Assembly: GCA_013416795.1 (NCBI GenBank)
Contig: RQSC01000626.1
Span: forward strand, 6,330-22,572
DNA: 16,243 nucleotides
Origin: Prasinococcaceae sp. CCMP 1430
Lineage: Eukaryota > Prasinodermophyta > Palmophyllophyceae > Prasinococcales > Prasinococcaceae
Direction: 5' to 3'
The stretch's first letter is position 1; every line of letters begins with the position of its first letter. Positions 6,596-15,828 of the stretch are shown in pieces. The notes below the pieces were generated by a model. The model was not told where the DNA came from and ran no database searches. It saw nothing but the letters and a program-made list of their open reading frames with translations. The position numbers were made by a program, and so were the translations under genes.

Positions 6596-9500
6596 GCGGG
6601 GCGCACCGCGGTCGGTCGGTCGCTCAGGCCCGCAGGCAGACCGCATGTGCGCGCGGCGCCGCCCGCGAGCCTTGCCGCGGCGGCCGCGGCGGAGCGCAGC
6701 GGCACGAGCAGCACCAACGCCGACGGGTCGAAATCGACGTCCCCAGGCTCTGCCCTCGCCGAGGCGGACGAGCTGGCGCTGCTGCACTCCTCATCGGACG
6801 AGGCAGGTCTCCTTGACGCGCGTGCGCCCCTTCCGCGGCGTGTGCCGCGGCGCTACGCCGCTGCCGCGGCGACGGCCAAGGCGACGAACCGGAGCGAGGG
6901 CGACGCGGGGTCGCCCGGCACCCCGCCAGCGGACACGGAGCTCTCGACGCCGCCGCGCTTCGCGTTCGAGGCGCGCGTGGCGCGCATTGACTGGCGCGCC
7001 CTGGCGCGCGTAGACGTTGACGCCATCATCTCCGACACCGATGTGGGCACCCTGGAGGCCGCCGTTGAGAACGTCGCCTTCGGCGACCTTGAGGCGGTAC
7101 GCACGCGCGCGTGCTCGCACGGACGCGCACGCGCACGCACAGGGACACGCGCACGCGCTCGCACACCTACCCACGCACGCAGAGAGTCGCGCGCACGCAC
7201 GCTCGCTCGCTTGCATGCTTGCTGACGCGTGCGCGCGCTCGCGCGCACACGCACCTAGGAGGACACGCGCACGTTCACGCGTGCGGCATTCGCCAAGGCG
7301 TTCCGCCTGTGTCAGCTGATGGTCGAATACCTGCTCTTCGTGCAGGAGACGCTCGCCACGCACCGCGCGGAGGCGCTGGAAAGCATCGAGGGCCTCCGTG
7401 AGCAGGCCGAGCAGGCCAAGGCCGCTTCCAAGCGGTACAAGGAGGATGTGGCATACGCCAAGAAGGAGCTCAAGAGAGCCCGCAGAAGGGTGGCGGCGTT
7501 CGAGGCAGCGCTGTCCATGGGCAGGAGCCCCACGACGATGCCCACCGGCGATCTGGACGCCATCGCCGCAGGCGGCGGCGACGACGCCGCGGCCGCGGAG
7601 GTTGCCAAGGTCCGCGCGGCGGCGGAGGCGGCTGTCGAGGAGGCGCGCGCGGACGCTGCAAGGCAGGTGGCGGAGGCCCGTGCCAGCGCCGATGCCGCTA
7701 TTGCGGAGGCGCGGGCCGATGCGGCCAGGCAGCTCAATGAGGTGCGCGCCGACGCGGACCAGCGCGTGGCTACTCTGCGTGCCGACGCCGAGGGGCGGAT
7801 CGAAGCTGCCGAGCAGATCGCCGCGAGGGGCGCAGTTACCACAGATGAGGCCTTTCGGGAGCGTCTGCGCCAGGCTGATGAGAAGACCAAGGCGGCCATG
7901 GAGCGCTCATCCCTCATGCACGAGGAGATTATCGACCACCAGGCTACCATCAAAGAGCTCAAGTACAGGCTCGAAGTTGCCGAACAGGAGCAGCACCGCG
8001 ATGTGCAACCAGGGGCGCCCCCCTCGCCGCAGGTACCTCCGTCGCCGGTGAACGTGCAGAGGCGCATCGAATCGGTCGAGCGCACAGAGGAGAACGCTGT
8101 GCTCAAGGCAAGGGTCGAGGAACTTCGGGCAGCGCTCGCTGCTGCGCGCGCCGAGGCTCGGGAGGCCATGATCGCATCGGGGCGGGCGTCGGCGGATGCG
8201 GCGCTCGAGATTGTCGCCGTCAAGGAGGACGCGTCGCAGGCCATGCAGGCGTTCCGTGAGGAGGCCGAGTCCCATGTCGCCGCGTCCAAGGCGGATGCGG
8301 CGCTCGAGATTGTCGCGGTCAAGGAGGACGCGTCACAGGCCATGCAGGCGTTCCGCGAAGAGGCTGCATCCAATCTCGCCGCGTCCAAGGCGACTGCCGA
8401 CGCCGAGCTCGCTGCCGCGAAGGCAGCAGCGGCGGCGGCGTTGGAGTCGGCCAAGGACGCCGCCCCGGTCATGTCAGCGGAGACCGCGGAGCGCGTGAGG
8501 GTCCTCGAGGAGGAGCTTGCCGCGACATCTGCGCAGCTTGCTGAAGTGAAGGGAGTCCTTCAGGAGAGGGACGCCGATCTAACGCAGGCGCAAGCCCAGA
8601 CCAGGGCCCTCGAAGGCCAGCTGGCTGCTTCCAAGGCCGATCTCATCACGGTGAGAGCGGCCTCCGAGGCTGCAAAGGCCGAGGTGGCCATCGCTGAAAG
8701 CACAATGGCACGTGACGCGACCACAGCGGCAGAGGCTGCTGTGTCCGCTGCTACTGCCGAGGTCGCTGCTGTGTACACCGAAAGGTGCGAGGCGCTCGAG
8801 TCTGAAATCGCAGAGCTTCGCGCGACGGTCAGCAAGGCGAATGCAGACGCGGAGGAGGCGCAAAGGTTTGCGGAGGAGGTAGAAGCCGGCGCCGCAAACG
8901 CGATCCACGAGAAGGAACGGCTCGAGGCATTAGTCGAGGAGCTCCGCGCGGAGAGCGACGTGCTTAGGTCCGAAGCCCAGGACGCGCGTGCCGCTGCTGA
9001 GCTGGAGACATCTATGGCCGAGGCGAACGCGGCCGCAAACGTCGCCGCCGAAGCTGCTGATCGCGCGCAGGCAGCAACAGAGGACCTGCTTGAGGACGAG
9101 GAGGACGAGGAGGAGTTGGATGATGATGCGAAAGCCATGCTCGCAGCAGACGCCGCCGCTGATCGTGAAGCGCTCGAGAAGCTCCGGTCGCTCGTCAGCC
9201 GCGGCGAGCAAGAAATGGCCACAGCAACGGCCAAGCGTGAGTCTGCTGTGGCCGCGGCGGTGAAGGAGGCCGCAGAGGAACGCGATGAGCTCAGGACGGT
9301 CATTGCAGCGCTCAAGGAACGGATAGCCTCGCTGGAGCTCGCTCGCTCAAATCTGGTGGCCGAGCTCGAGGCTGCGCTCGACAGGGCGAAAGGAGCTGAG
9401 GCGGAGCGCGAAGCTGAGGTCGAGCGCTCAGCGGCGGCTCTCGCCGAGGCGGAGAGACGCGCCAGCGAGCGTCTCGCCGAAGTCGAAGCCTCTTCGACGG

Positions 9501-11197
9501 CGAGGAGGGAGGCCGAGGTCGCGTCGGCGGCCGAGGAGGCGGCAGCGGCTGCCAAGGCAGCTGCCCTCGAAGAGCAGGAGCAGATGATCGCCAAGCTCGA
9601 GGCCGAGGGCGAGGTGTACCGCGCGGCTGCCGAGGAGGAGGTGCGACAGGCGCGCATCCAGACGCAGCGGTCCCTCGAAGAGGCACGTGAGCGCGCCGCG
9701 GGCGAGAAGGCGGAGGCTGAGGGGCGCCTCGCGCAGGCGACGGCGGAGAGGCAAGCCGCGCACGAGGCCGCGCTCACCGAGCAAAAGGCTTCCCTGCAGG
9801 CACAGGCCGATGAGGCCAAGAAACGGGCGGCCAAGCTCGCAGAAGGCACCGAGCGCATGGCGGAGGAACGCGAACGCCTGGAGGCCGACATGCAAGCGCG
9901 GGCGGACGAAGAAAAGCTGCGCGCCGATGAGGCAGCGCGGATGGCCGAAGCAAACAAGGCAACAGTGGCCGCCGAGGCCGCCGAGGCCGCCGAGGCCGAG
10001 CGCAAGGCGGCTGAAGCCGTCGCGGCGATGGCGAAAGCCGAGCGCGAGGCGGCGGCTGCTGCTGCGCGCCAGGCAGAGATGGAGATCAAGGCCTCCGCGG
10101 CGCGGGAGGAGGCGGCACGCCTTGCTGCCGAGTCCGAGGCGGCGCAGGAGCTCGAAGAGGCGGTACGGTCGGCTGAGAGGGCGGTGGCAGAGGCCGCGGC
10201 GGCGGAGGCGGCCGAAGCCGACATCGACGCGCAGGCGCGATTGGAGAGAGACGCAGCCGCGGAGATGAGTGTGGAGGCCAGTGGGCAGGGCAAGGAGGGC
10301 GAGGGGCGCGACCACGGGAAGAGCGTGGTGCCCGAGTCCGAGAGCGTCACAGAGGTCGCCGACGCGCCGCTGGCGCAGGCGCCGAGTGCGGAGGCGTTGC
10401 CACGGCCGACAGGGCCGCCGCCCTCGGGCCCCGACGCGCGCGTGCCGATGACGATCGAGGACGCCTTCATGAACGCGCGCCCCTTCGCGCCCATCCCCGA
10501 CCGGCCATACAGCTTCAGCCGCTTCGACCACGACCCGGCTACGTTTACCGAGACGCACGCCAACGTCTCGGCGTACTTCGAAGATCGCCTGGTTGAGGCG
10601 CTGGCTGAGCACGGCGTAGCCGCGGAGGCGGAGGGCGTCGATGCCGCCGTCGCCGAGCGCCTTCGCATCGCGCGGGAGGCGGACATGTCCGCGGCACGCG
10701 CGGCGGTGAGCGAGCACGAGCGTGCGCGCATGGACTACGAGCGAAACAGCATCACGTGGCACCTCGGCATGGCGGCGACCACGGCGCTCGGCGCGCCGGA
10801 GGAGGCGGCGGACCTTGGCCAGCTCGAGGCGCCGGCCTTCGCGCTACCGCCGCTGCCCGTCGAGGCCGCGGCCGGAGCAGCTGGCGCCAAGGGCGCGGCC
10901 GCAGAGGAGCAGGAGCAGCGGCAGGCACCGCCAGCCCCCGTCGTCGCCGCGGCGCCGGCAGCTGATGAGACACCACTCGAGGACATGGATGCGCCACTGC
11001 CGCCCCTGGTGGCAGCGCTCGGTGGCGATGAGCATCTCGGCGACAATGTGCCGCCCTCGCGCGCGGCTGGAGTAGGTGGCTGGGGCGCCGCAGAGCCGCT
11101 CGAGCACGAGGCAACGATCGACGAATCGATAGATGTGGACGCGACGGTGGAGGAGATCGAGTTCGCGCCGGTCGAGGCGCTCGAGTCGCCGCGATAG
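6596..11197 (+). CDS. DZIP1: DZIP1/Iguana-like ciliary protein with very long coiled coil
   Basis: DZIP1 proteins act at the basal body and ciliary transition zone and are needed for ciliogenesis. The N-terminal DZIP1 domain is split by a phase-0 intron (7097-7258). The first half, ending at 7096, reads FAFEARVARIDWRALARVDV, DAIISDTDVGTLEAAVENVA, FGDLEA. The second half, from 7259, reads EDTRTFTRAAFAKAFRLCQL, MVEYLLFVQETL. Both halves match the family pattern of a DWRxLxxVDVD segment followed by FRLxQLxxEYLLxxQE. The C2H2 zinc finger that follows in animal DZIP1 is missing. Instead an Ala/Glu/Arg-rich heptad coiled coil of about 950 residues runs to about 10260, with an acidic patch (9082-9132) and a 33-aa tandem duplication. 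A Pro-rich linker leads to a C-terminal block (PIPDRPYSFSRFDHDP, about 10445-10760) and an acidic tail. The frame is open from 6596 without an ATG, so a first exon or the true start is unresolved. About 1,460 aa are visible. The stop is TAG at 11195. Confidence 0.85.
8192..8389 (+). repeat. 99-bp tandem duplication inside the DZIP1 coiled coil
   Basis: Two adjacent in-frame copies, 8192-8290 and 8291-8389, each encode 33 residues starting ADAALEIVAVKEDASQAMQA. They differ by a few substitutions, concentrated near the end of the unit (EEAESHVAASK versus EEAASNLAASK). Confidence 0.95.
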
Positions 11198-11531
11198 CCA
11201 GGCGGTCGTGGTGGCCCGACGTGTGTGTGCGTATTTGGGGGGTGGGAGGTCGGGAAGAGCATGCGGTGCCTCGCGCGCAGCTCAGCCGCGGCCTTGACGT
11301 GCGCGCGCGCACACACGCACAAACGCGCGGCTGGGGCGCCCGTATCAACTAAGGCGCGCAAGCGTGGGACTCGCCTGCCAGTGTCTGCGGCGCCGCGAGC
11401 GTGTGCTGGCGTGGTCGGGAGTGGGAGGAAGTTTAGGAGCGGCGGCTGGCCGCCGCAATCGCGCGCGCGAGGAGGGCAGCGCAAGGACATGTGCCGGCAT
11501 TCCGTGCGCGCGCGCGCGCGCATCCTCCTGC
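11198..11531. other. Convergent 3' region between DZIP1 and the - strand gene
   Basis: 334 bp between two stop codons. It contains GT-rich and (CG)n stretches (e.g. 11507-11520) and no gene. No AATAAA is seen on either strand. Confidence 0.5.
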
Positions 11532-12311
11532 CTAGGAGAAGAAATTTGCAAGCGCCAGCACGACCTGGTACGCTGCGAGGCCCGCCACGAGGGCCAGCGC
11601 GACCTTGCCGCTGCCTCCATCGCCCGAGTCCGCCGCAGTCCCCTTGGGGCTCGCCGCGGCAGCCGCCTGCGCCTTCCCTGCCTGTCGCGCGGGTGGCGAT
11701 GGACCCGCGCCACCCTTGGCGCCGCCCTTGGCCATACCCTCGGCGCCGGCCTTGGCGCCTGCAGCGGCCGATTTGACCGCTTTCTTCAGTGCGCCCAGCG
11801 GAATCATAGACGCGCCGGCGCCCGCCTTGTATGCGACGCCCAACGAGATGGTTGCCCCTTTGGGCAGGCCTTCGACACCGCCCAGGTCGAGCGTCATATG
11901 GCCACAGTCGCCGCGACCCACGTTGGAGGGGAAGTTGAGCGCACTGTTGGGCACCTCCACCTCGAGCGCCTCGCCCGAGCCCGCCAGCGTCAGCTCCAGC
12001 GAGTACTCGATGCCCTGGCCGGATGCCTGGGTCTGCCTGCTCACGAGCGTCGCCGTGTCATTATCGGCGCTACTGTCGGCGTCGCGCTCGCGCAGCCTGA
12101 TCCTGCGTGCGCGCGAGCCGTCCTCGCCCGCGCCACGCAGCAGCACCACAGCGCCGGCAAGAGCACCCGCCGGCGAGCACCGCACGGAAAAGCTCACCTC
12201 GCTCGCCGCGCGTGCAGCTGCGCGGCGCGGCCGCGGCCGCGGCCGCGGCGTGCGGGCTGCGACACCACGCGCGGCAGCATCGCGCGCGCAGGTGCGCGCC
12301 GCGGTCGCCAT
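11532..12311 (-). CDS. Unrecognised protein with C-terminal membrane anchor
   Basis: I do not recognise the family. The ATG at 12311 (MATAARTCARDAAARG) starts a 259-residue frame with a TAG stop at 11534-11532. Residues 1 to about 37 are Ala/Arg-rich with an RP repeat (PRPRPRPRR) and almost no acidic residues, which fits an organelle presequence or simply low complexity. A predicted beta-rich middle follows (SFSVRC, AVVLLRG, IEYSLELTLAG, ALEVEVPNSALNF, HMTLDLGG, ATISLGVAYKAG). Then comes a long Ala/Gly/Lys-rich linker. The last 25 residues begin GKVALALVAGLAAYQVVLAL and end ANFFS, forming one hydrophobic helix at the very C-terminus. That layout suggests a tail-anchored protein with its domain facing the cytosol or stroma. 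A (GA)9/poly-G tract lies just upstream of the ATG. It was chosen over the antisense frame because the hydrophobic patterning and single TM end are coherent. Confidence 0.6.
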   Translation of the reverse strand: MATAARTCARDAAARGVAARTPRPRPRPRRAAARAASEVSFSVRCSPAGALAGAVVLLRGAGEDGSRARRIRLRERDADSSADNDTATLVSRQTQASGQGIEYSLELTLAGSGEALEVEVPNSALNFPSNVGRGDCGHMTLDLGGVEGLPKGATISLGVAYKAGAGASMIPLGALKKAVKSAAAGAKAGAEGMAKGGAKGGAGPSPPARQAGKAQAAAAASPKGTAADSGDGGSGKVALALVAGLAAYQVVLALANFFS

Positions 12312-12330
12312 CGCCTCACACACCCACACC

Positions 12331-12361
12331 TCTCTCTCTCTCTCTCTCCCCCCCCCGGGGG
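12331..12361 (+). repeat. (TC)9 microsatellite followed by C9 and G5
   Basis: TC units run 12331-12348, then a C run to 12356 and five G to 12361. It lies 20 bp upstream of the ATG of the - strand gene, in its presumed 5' UTR or promoter. Confidence 0.9.
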
Positions 12362-12418
12362 ACAGCCCTCGCACCCGCGCGCCTCCGCCTCCGCCACGGC
12401 GCGCGCCGCCGAGCGGCA

Positions 12419-12466
12419 ATGGAGACGGACCTGCACCAGGTGATCAAGGCGAACGACGACCTGACG
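12419..12466 (+). pseudogene. Orphan MAP-kinase fragment (METDLHQVI motif)
   Basis: Sixteen codons read METDLHQVIKANDDLT, the signature segment of ERK/MAPK-type kinases that follows the hinge (family pattern M-E/D-T-D-L-H-x-V-I). Neither the glycine loop and hinge before it nor the HRDLKPSN loop after it is seen within about 1 kb on the + strand. Flanking codons are low-complexity Pro/Arg/Ala. No convincing acceptor directly precedes the ATG, and no GT donor follows the match; the GC after CTGAC at about 12466 could only be a GC-type donor. It may be an isolated exon, a decayed duplicate or an assembly insertion. Confidence 0.6.
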
Positions 12467-12668
12467 CCCGCGCGCCCTTCCCCCCCTCCGTCGAATGGTG
12501 ACAGAGACAGGGGGACAGAGAGAGCGGCGAGAGAGAGGCATCGCGCGCCCGCAACCCCCACCCCCTACCCCACCCACCCACCCCACACCGCACGCCTGCG
12601 CTCGCTCGCAAACACTCAATCCACCGCAGATTCTGTTGGGCTGACTCGGACATCGCCCCTTCAAATTT

Positions 12669-12682
12669 CCTAAACCCTAAAC
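12669..12682. promoter_or_regulatory. Telo-box-like motif CCTAAACCCTAAAC
   Basis: Two partial units of the CCCTAAA repeat. Related AACCCT motifs follow nearby (about 12716, 12731, 12806, 12823, 12850). In plants the telo-box AAACCCTA is a promoter element of growth-related genes; that role here is inference. Confidence 0.4.
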
Positions 12683-12911
12683 GCGCCGCGCGGCCCGCGC
12701 GGCAAGGGAAATCCGCAACCCTGAAAGTGACCCTAAACACGCCCGTGTGCCGCGCGCCCCGAACCGCCCCGACGCGCGCGCGGCCGCGCGAAAGGGGCAT
12801 GCGCTAACCCTTCATTTAATTAACCCTTAACATCGCGCGTCGTCACCCAAAACCCTGAAGGGATGCACTCGTTCGGCGCCCTCGGGCGCGCCTTCGGCAC
12901 ACGTCACTTTG

Positions 12912-12985
12912 CACTAGGTCAAAATGCATGCGCTTTCCGCCTCCGTCGCTTTGCACTAGGTCAAAATGCACTAGGTCAAAATGCA
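12912..12985. repeat. 15-bp minisatellite (three copies)
   Basis: CACTAGGTCAAAATGCA occurs at 12912-12928, 12954-12970 and 12969-12985; the last two overlap to form a 15-bp period. Two copies are followed by TGCG after a palindromic ATGCAT, so the larger unit also repeats. Confidence 0.9.
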
Positions 12986-13262
12986 TGCGTTCGGGCGTGG
13001 GCGTGGGCGTTGGTGGGGAGGGCATCGCGCGGTGAGAGTATTAGATATGCACTGCGAAAGACGCGGCAGCTTCAGCTCCGCACAACAATTCTGCGGTTTG
13101 GTTCGATGGTAGACGTGTCGAAACTGCGCCGGGCGCGACGAAATGCGACGCGGCGTCGTGCGCCGCGCGCGCGTCGGTGTGCGCGCGCGGGCGCGCGACG
13201 CGCGCCTGCGGCGCGCCGCGCGCGCGCGCGCGCGCCCTAATGCGGCATTTGAGGTTGTATCG

Positions 13263-13278
13263 AATAGGGTTTATATAA
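13263..13278 (+). promoter_or_regulatory. Possible core promoter: reverse telo-box and TATA-like sequence
   Basis: AATAGGGTTTATATAA combines the reverse complement of AAACCCTA with a TATATAA stretch in otherwise GC-rich DNA, about 270 bp upstream of the GNAT start. Assigned by motif and position only. Confidence 0.35.
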
Positions 13279-13549
13279 TCGTTCTGGATGTGCATTTTGA
13301 TGGGTCGTGGCGCGCGTGGCGCGGATTTGGAGGTTAAGGTTTGGGCGATGCGCGCATCGGTTACACGCAGCACTCTCTGCGCGCGCGCGCGCAGGGGGGA
13401 GGTGGGAGGGCGCGGGGCGGGCGCGCACGCGCGCGCCACACAGCTCGCGCTCGAGGGCCGGTGCCGCGCCCGTCCCCGCCTCCTCCTCCTCCTCTCTCTC
13501 TTTCGCCCCTCCCCTCCCCGCGCCGGGAGAGCCGCGAATCCCCCCAGCG

Positions 13550-14703
13550 ATGGCGTCGACCAGCATGAGCACCGCCGCGCGCGGCGCCGCGGCGGAGGCG
13601 GCGAAGGATGCGACGTGGCGGCATGGCAGCTCCGTCGGCGGCGTCGGTACGACCGGTGGGACCATTCACCACGCCCCGTGTGCTTTGGTGCGCGATGTGG
13701 ACTTCAGTTCGCCCAGCGAAGTCTGGAGGGTAGCGGCCACCCACGCGCGGACATTCAAGCCCGAGCGCGCCTTCCCCACGGACCAGCTCGCAGTGTGGGA
13801 GCGCTACCACGAGCTCTACGGCAGCACTCGATCACCGGCGGGGACGTACCTCACGTGAGTGGGCGCGCGTGGCATGCGCGGCGCGCCGGCGTGTTGTTGT
13901 GCGTGCAACGTGCAGATTTCGCGTGCGTGCGATGCGATCTCATTTTCTCTCTCGCCCCCAAACGCGCGCCTCATGCTGACCACGACCCCCCCCACCCCCG
14001 GCGCATGTGCGTGTGCCATTAACACACTACGGTGCAGGCTTGCGGCATTCCCAGTTCCTGAGGAAGAGGGCGGCGCGGACGCGCGCGGGCGGCCGCTCCC
14101 AGGAGTCGCCGGCACGGTGTGGTCGGCTCTCGACGGATCGCTCGGTGGCGACGTGTGCGGAGCAGCGACGCTCGATGATACGGCCGCGAGCATGCCGCGC
14201 AGGCGCGACGGCACGCGTCGGAGACGGATCGCCTACATTGCGAACGTGGCGGTGCGTGAAAGGTGGAGGAGGAAGGGGGTGGGGGCCGCGCTCGTGCATG
14301 CCGCGGAAGAACGCGCCACGCAGTGGGGGTTCCGCGCGGTGGCACTACACGTGGACAGCGACAACCCGAGCGCAAGGTAAGTCCTCGTGCGCGCAGGCCG
14401 TGACTGCACGCGGTCGCTCGGCCCGCCTGAGCTCCGGTCCGCTGACGCGCGCTCGCGGGCCTTGTCCACGCACTATCGTTGCGCTCCAACAGAAAATTCT
14501 ACGAGAACCTGGGTTACCGCAAGATTGAGACGCCGCCCAACGCGAAGAACCGCGTGATGCTCTTCAAATGGCTCCACCCGCTCTCTCGCGCGCGCCGCGG
14601 TGGCGCCGCTGCTGCCACTGCGGCAGCAGCCGCTGCTACGGATGCAAGGGACGGGGCCAGTCGCGACCCTGGCGAGGTGCATGGGGTGCGGCCTCCACGT
14701 TGA
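13550..14703 (+). CDS. GNAT-family N-acetyltransferase (three exons)
   Basis: GNAT enzymes move an acetyl group from acetyl-CoA to an amine, here possibly protein N-termini or lysines. Exons are 13550-13854, 14038-14376 and 14493-14703; both introns are phase 2 with GTGAGT and GTAAGT donors, and the sum is exactly 284 codons plus the stop. The acetyl-CoA loop is seen in IAYIANVAVRERWRRKGVGA (RRKGVG at residues about 179-184), followed by ALVHAAEERATQWGF, VALHVDSDNPSAR and KFYENLGYRKIE, the latter re-formed across intron 2. The layout is like the plastid GNAT enzymes of plants (inference). The N-terminal 60 residues are Ala/Ser/Thr-rich and could carry a targeting signal. The C-terminal tail is an Ala/Arg low-complexity extension. 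The ATG has a good context (gcgATGG). The stop is TGA at 14701. Confidence 0.9.
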
Positions 14704-15828
14704 TCGGCCGGCTCGCGCCCTGTCGCAGCGCGGCCGCGCGCACATGTATCATCAGGTCGGGGGCGCCACCGCAAGCATGTGCCTCGGGAGGAAAGAAAGA
14801 GACAGAGAGAGAAAGAGAGAGCGCGTGCCCCCGCCACGCTGGGGCGCACGAGCACAGCGGCGCCCGCGCGCACTGCTCGCGACGCGACGAGATGCAACAC
14901 CTTTCGAGGGCAGGTACAACCCTGACGCAACGCTCACGGGTGAACATTTGAGACGATGATGTAACCCTTTTTTTGGACACGAGAGACAGTGCGAGCTCGC
15001 TCACGAGATGCACGCGTAGCTCGAAACTGGGGCATGCGTGTGCACGCTTGAGTGCGTACCGGACCGACAATGACACAACAAGAAAAGTGTACACATATTA
15101 CAACGAAGAGCCCTGCGGCCGTTGCGCAGAGCAACACGAGCGTCAGCTCCAGGCTGCGAGATAGGCGACACCGCCACGCGCACAATCAAGTAGCCGCGAT
15201 TGCGTGCGCTCAGAACAGCGGGGAATGTATAAACAGCAGCGTCGCGGCCGACTAAGATGTCGGGATCGCGGACTTTCAGGCCTGTTGAGCTTGATAATGC
15301 GTTGTGCTGTAATCTCGTCACCGCGCCCGCCATGGCCCCCCTTCGCTCGCGCGCACGCGCGCTCGCCCACGCGCGCTCACGAGCGCGCTGCCGCGCCCAC
15401 CGCCACCGCCGCGGCACTCACCTGGCACGAAGCCCCCTTTGTCGCCTCGGACGCACGCGCACGAACACGCCTGCCAGTGCGCGTCCAACGCGGGGGCCGA
15501 GCAGCACAGGAAAACGCAGGGCGGGCGCGCGAGTCTTTCGTCAGCCACATGCCGTTCGCTAGGCGTGAGCGCCGAACGAGGGTCGTAGGGGCCGCGTTGC
15601 GTGTGTAGCGCGTGCGCTACAGGAGTGCTCAGACGAAAAACCCGCAGACAAGTGTCTGGGGCCTGGCAATAAAGTCCTCGACCAGCGATGTCGAGGCAGC
15701 AAGAGTAGAATCATAGTCGATCATTTGGGGAAAGAATTGGTGTCATCACCGCCGACCCTTGTGCGCGCGCGCGTGCCGCCGCTGCTGCGCGCGTTCTCTC
15801 ACCTTGAAGGATGCTGTGGGGTGTCTCG
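14704..15828. other. 1.1 kb without a supported gene
   Basis: It holds a GA-rich microsatellite (about 14791-14822), an AT-richer stretch (about 14940-15110), a TATAAA at 15229-15234 followed by an ATG at 15257, many (CG)n stretches, and an AATAAA at 15668-15673 on the + strand. The short frames on both strands are Arg/Ala/Pro-rich or lack family motifs. It should contain the GNAT 3' UTR and the 3' UTR of the RuvX-like gene. Confidence 0.5.
15226..15562 (+). other. TATA-like sequence and short frame of doubtful status
   Basis: GTATAAACAG lies about 25 bp upstream of the ATG at 15257, whose frame of 101 codons begins MSGSRTFRPVELDNALCC and then becomes Arg/Ala-rich. The TATA-to-ATG distance is too short for a normal leader. 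No family was recognised. It may be a promoter of a non-coding RNA or chance. Confidence 0.2.

Larger units (their letters stand above)
12312..13549. other. Repeat-rich divergent intergenic region (tail-anchored gene / GNAT)
   Basis: 1.2 kb with no complete gene. In order it holds (TC)9-C9-G5 (12331-12361), an orphan MAPK-like fragment (12419-12466), GA-rich DNA, a cluster of ACCCT/AGGGT motifs (about 12665-12860), a 15-bp minisatellite (12912-12985), (CG)n tracts (about 13150-13235) and a TATA-like stretch with a reverse telo-box (13263-13278). The two flanking genes point away from each other, so both promoters should be here. Confidence 0.5.

Noticed and set aside
8560-10731. 723-codon open frame on the minus strand
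   Set aside because: It is antisense to the DZIP1 coiled coil; Ala/Glu-rich codons with GC third positions give a Ser/Ala-rich mirror frame with no motifs. The same holds for 9428-10762 and 7312-8472.
11364-12501. Long + strand frames across the tail-anchored gene
   Set aside because: Their Arg/Pro/Ala composition has no domain or membrane pattern, whereas the minus frame has coherent strands and a terminal TM helix.
12669-12860. Internal telomere tract
   Set aside because: Only about two partial CCCTAAA units are contiguous; the rest are scattered AACCCT variants, better described as telo-box-like motifs.
14636-15094. 152-codon minus frame downstream of GNAT
   Set aside because: It runs through a GA/CT microsatellite and the GNAT 3' end; no motifs.
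15001-15417. Minus-strand frames with a hydrophobic stretch (SLELTLVLLCATAAGLFVV)
   Set aside because: The hydrophobic segment and the nearest plausible start are in different frames, no phase-consistent intron was found, and no family was recognised.
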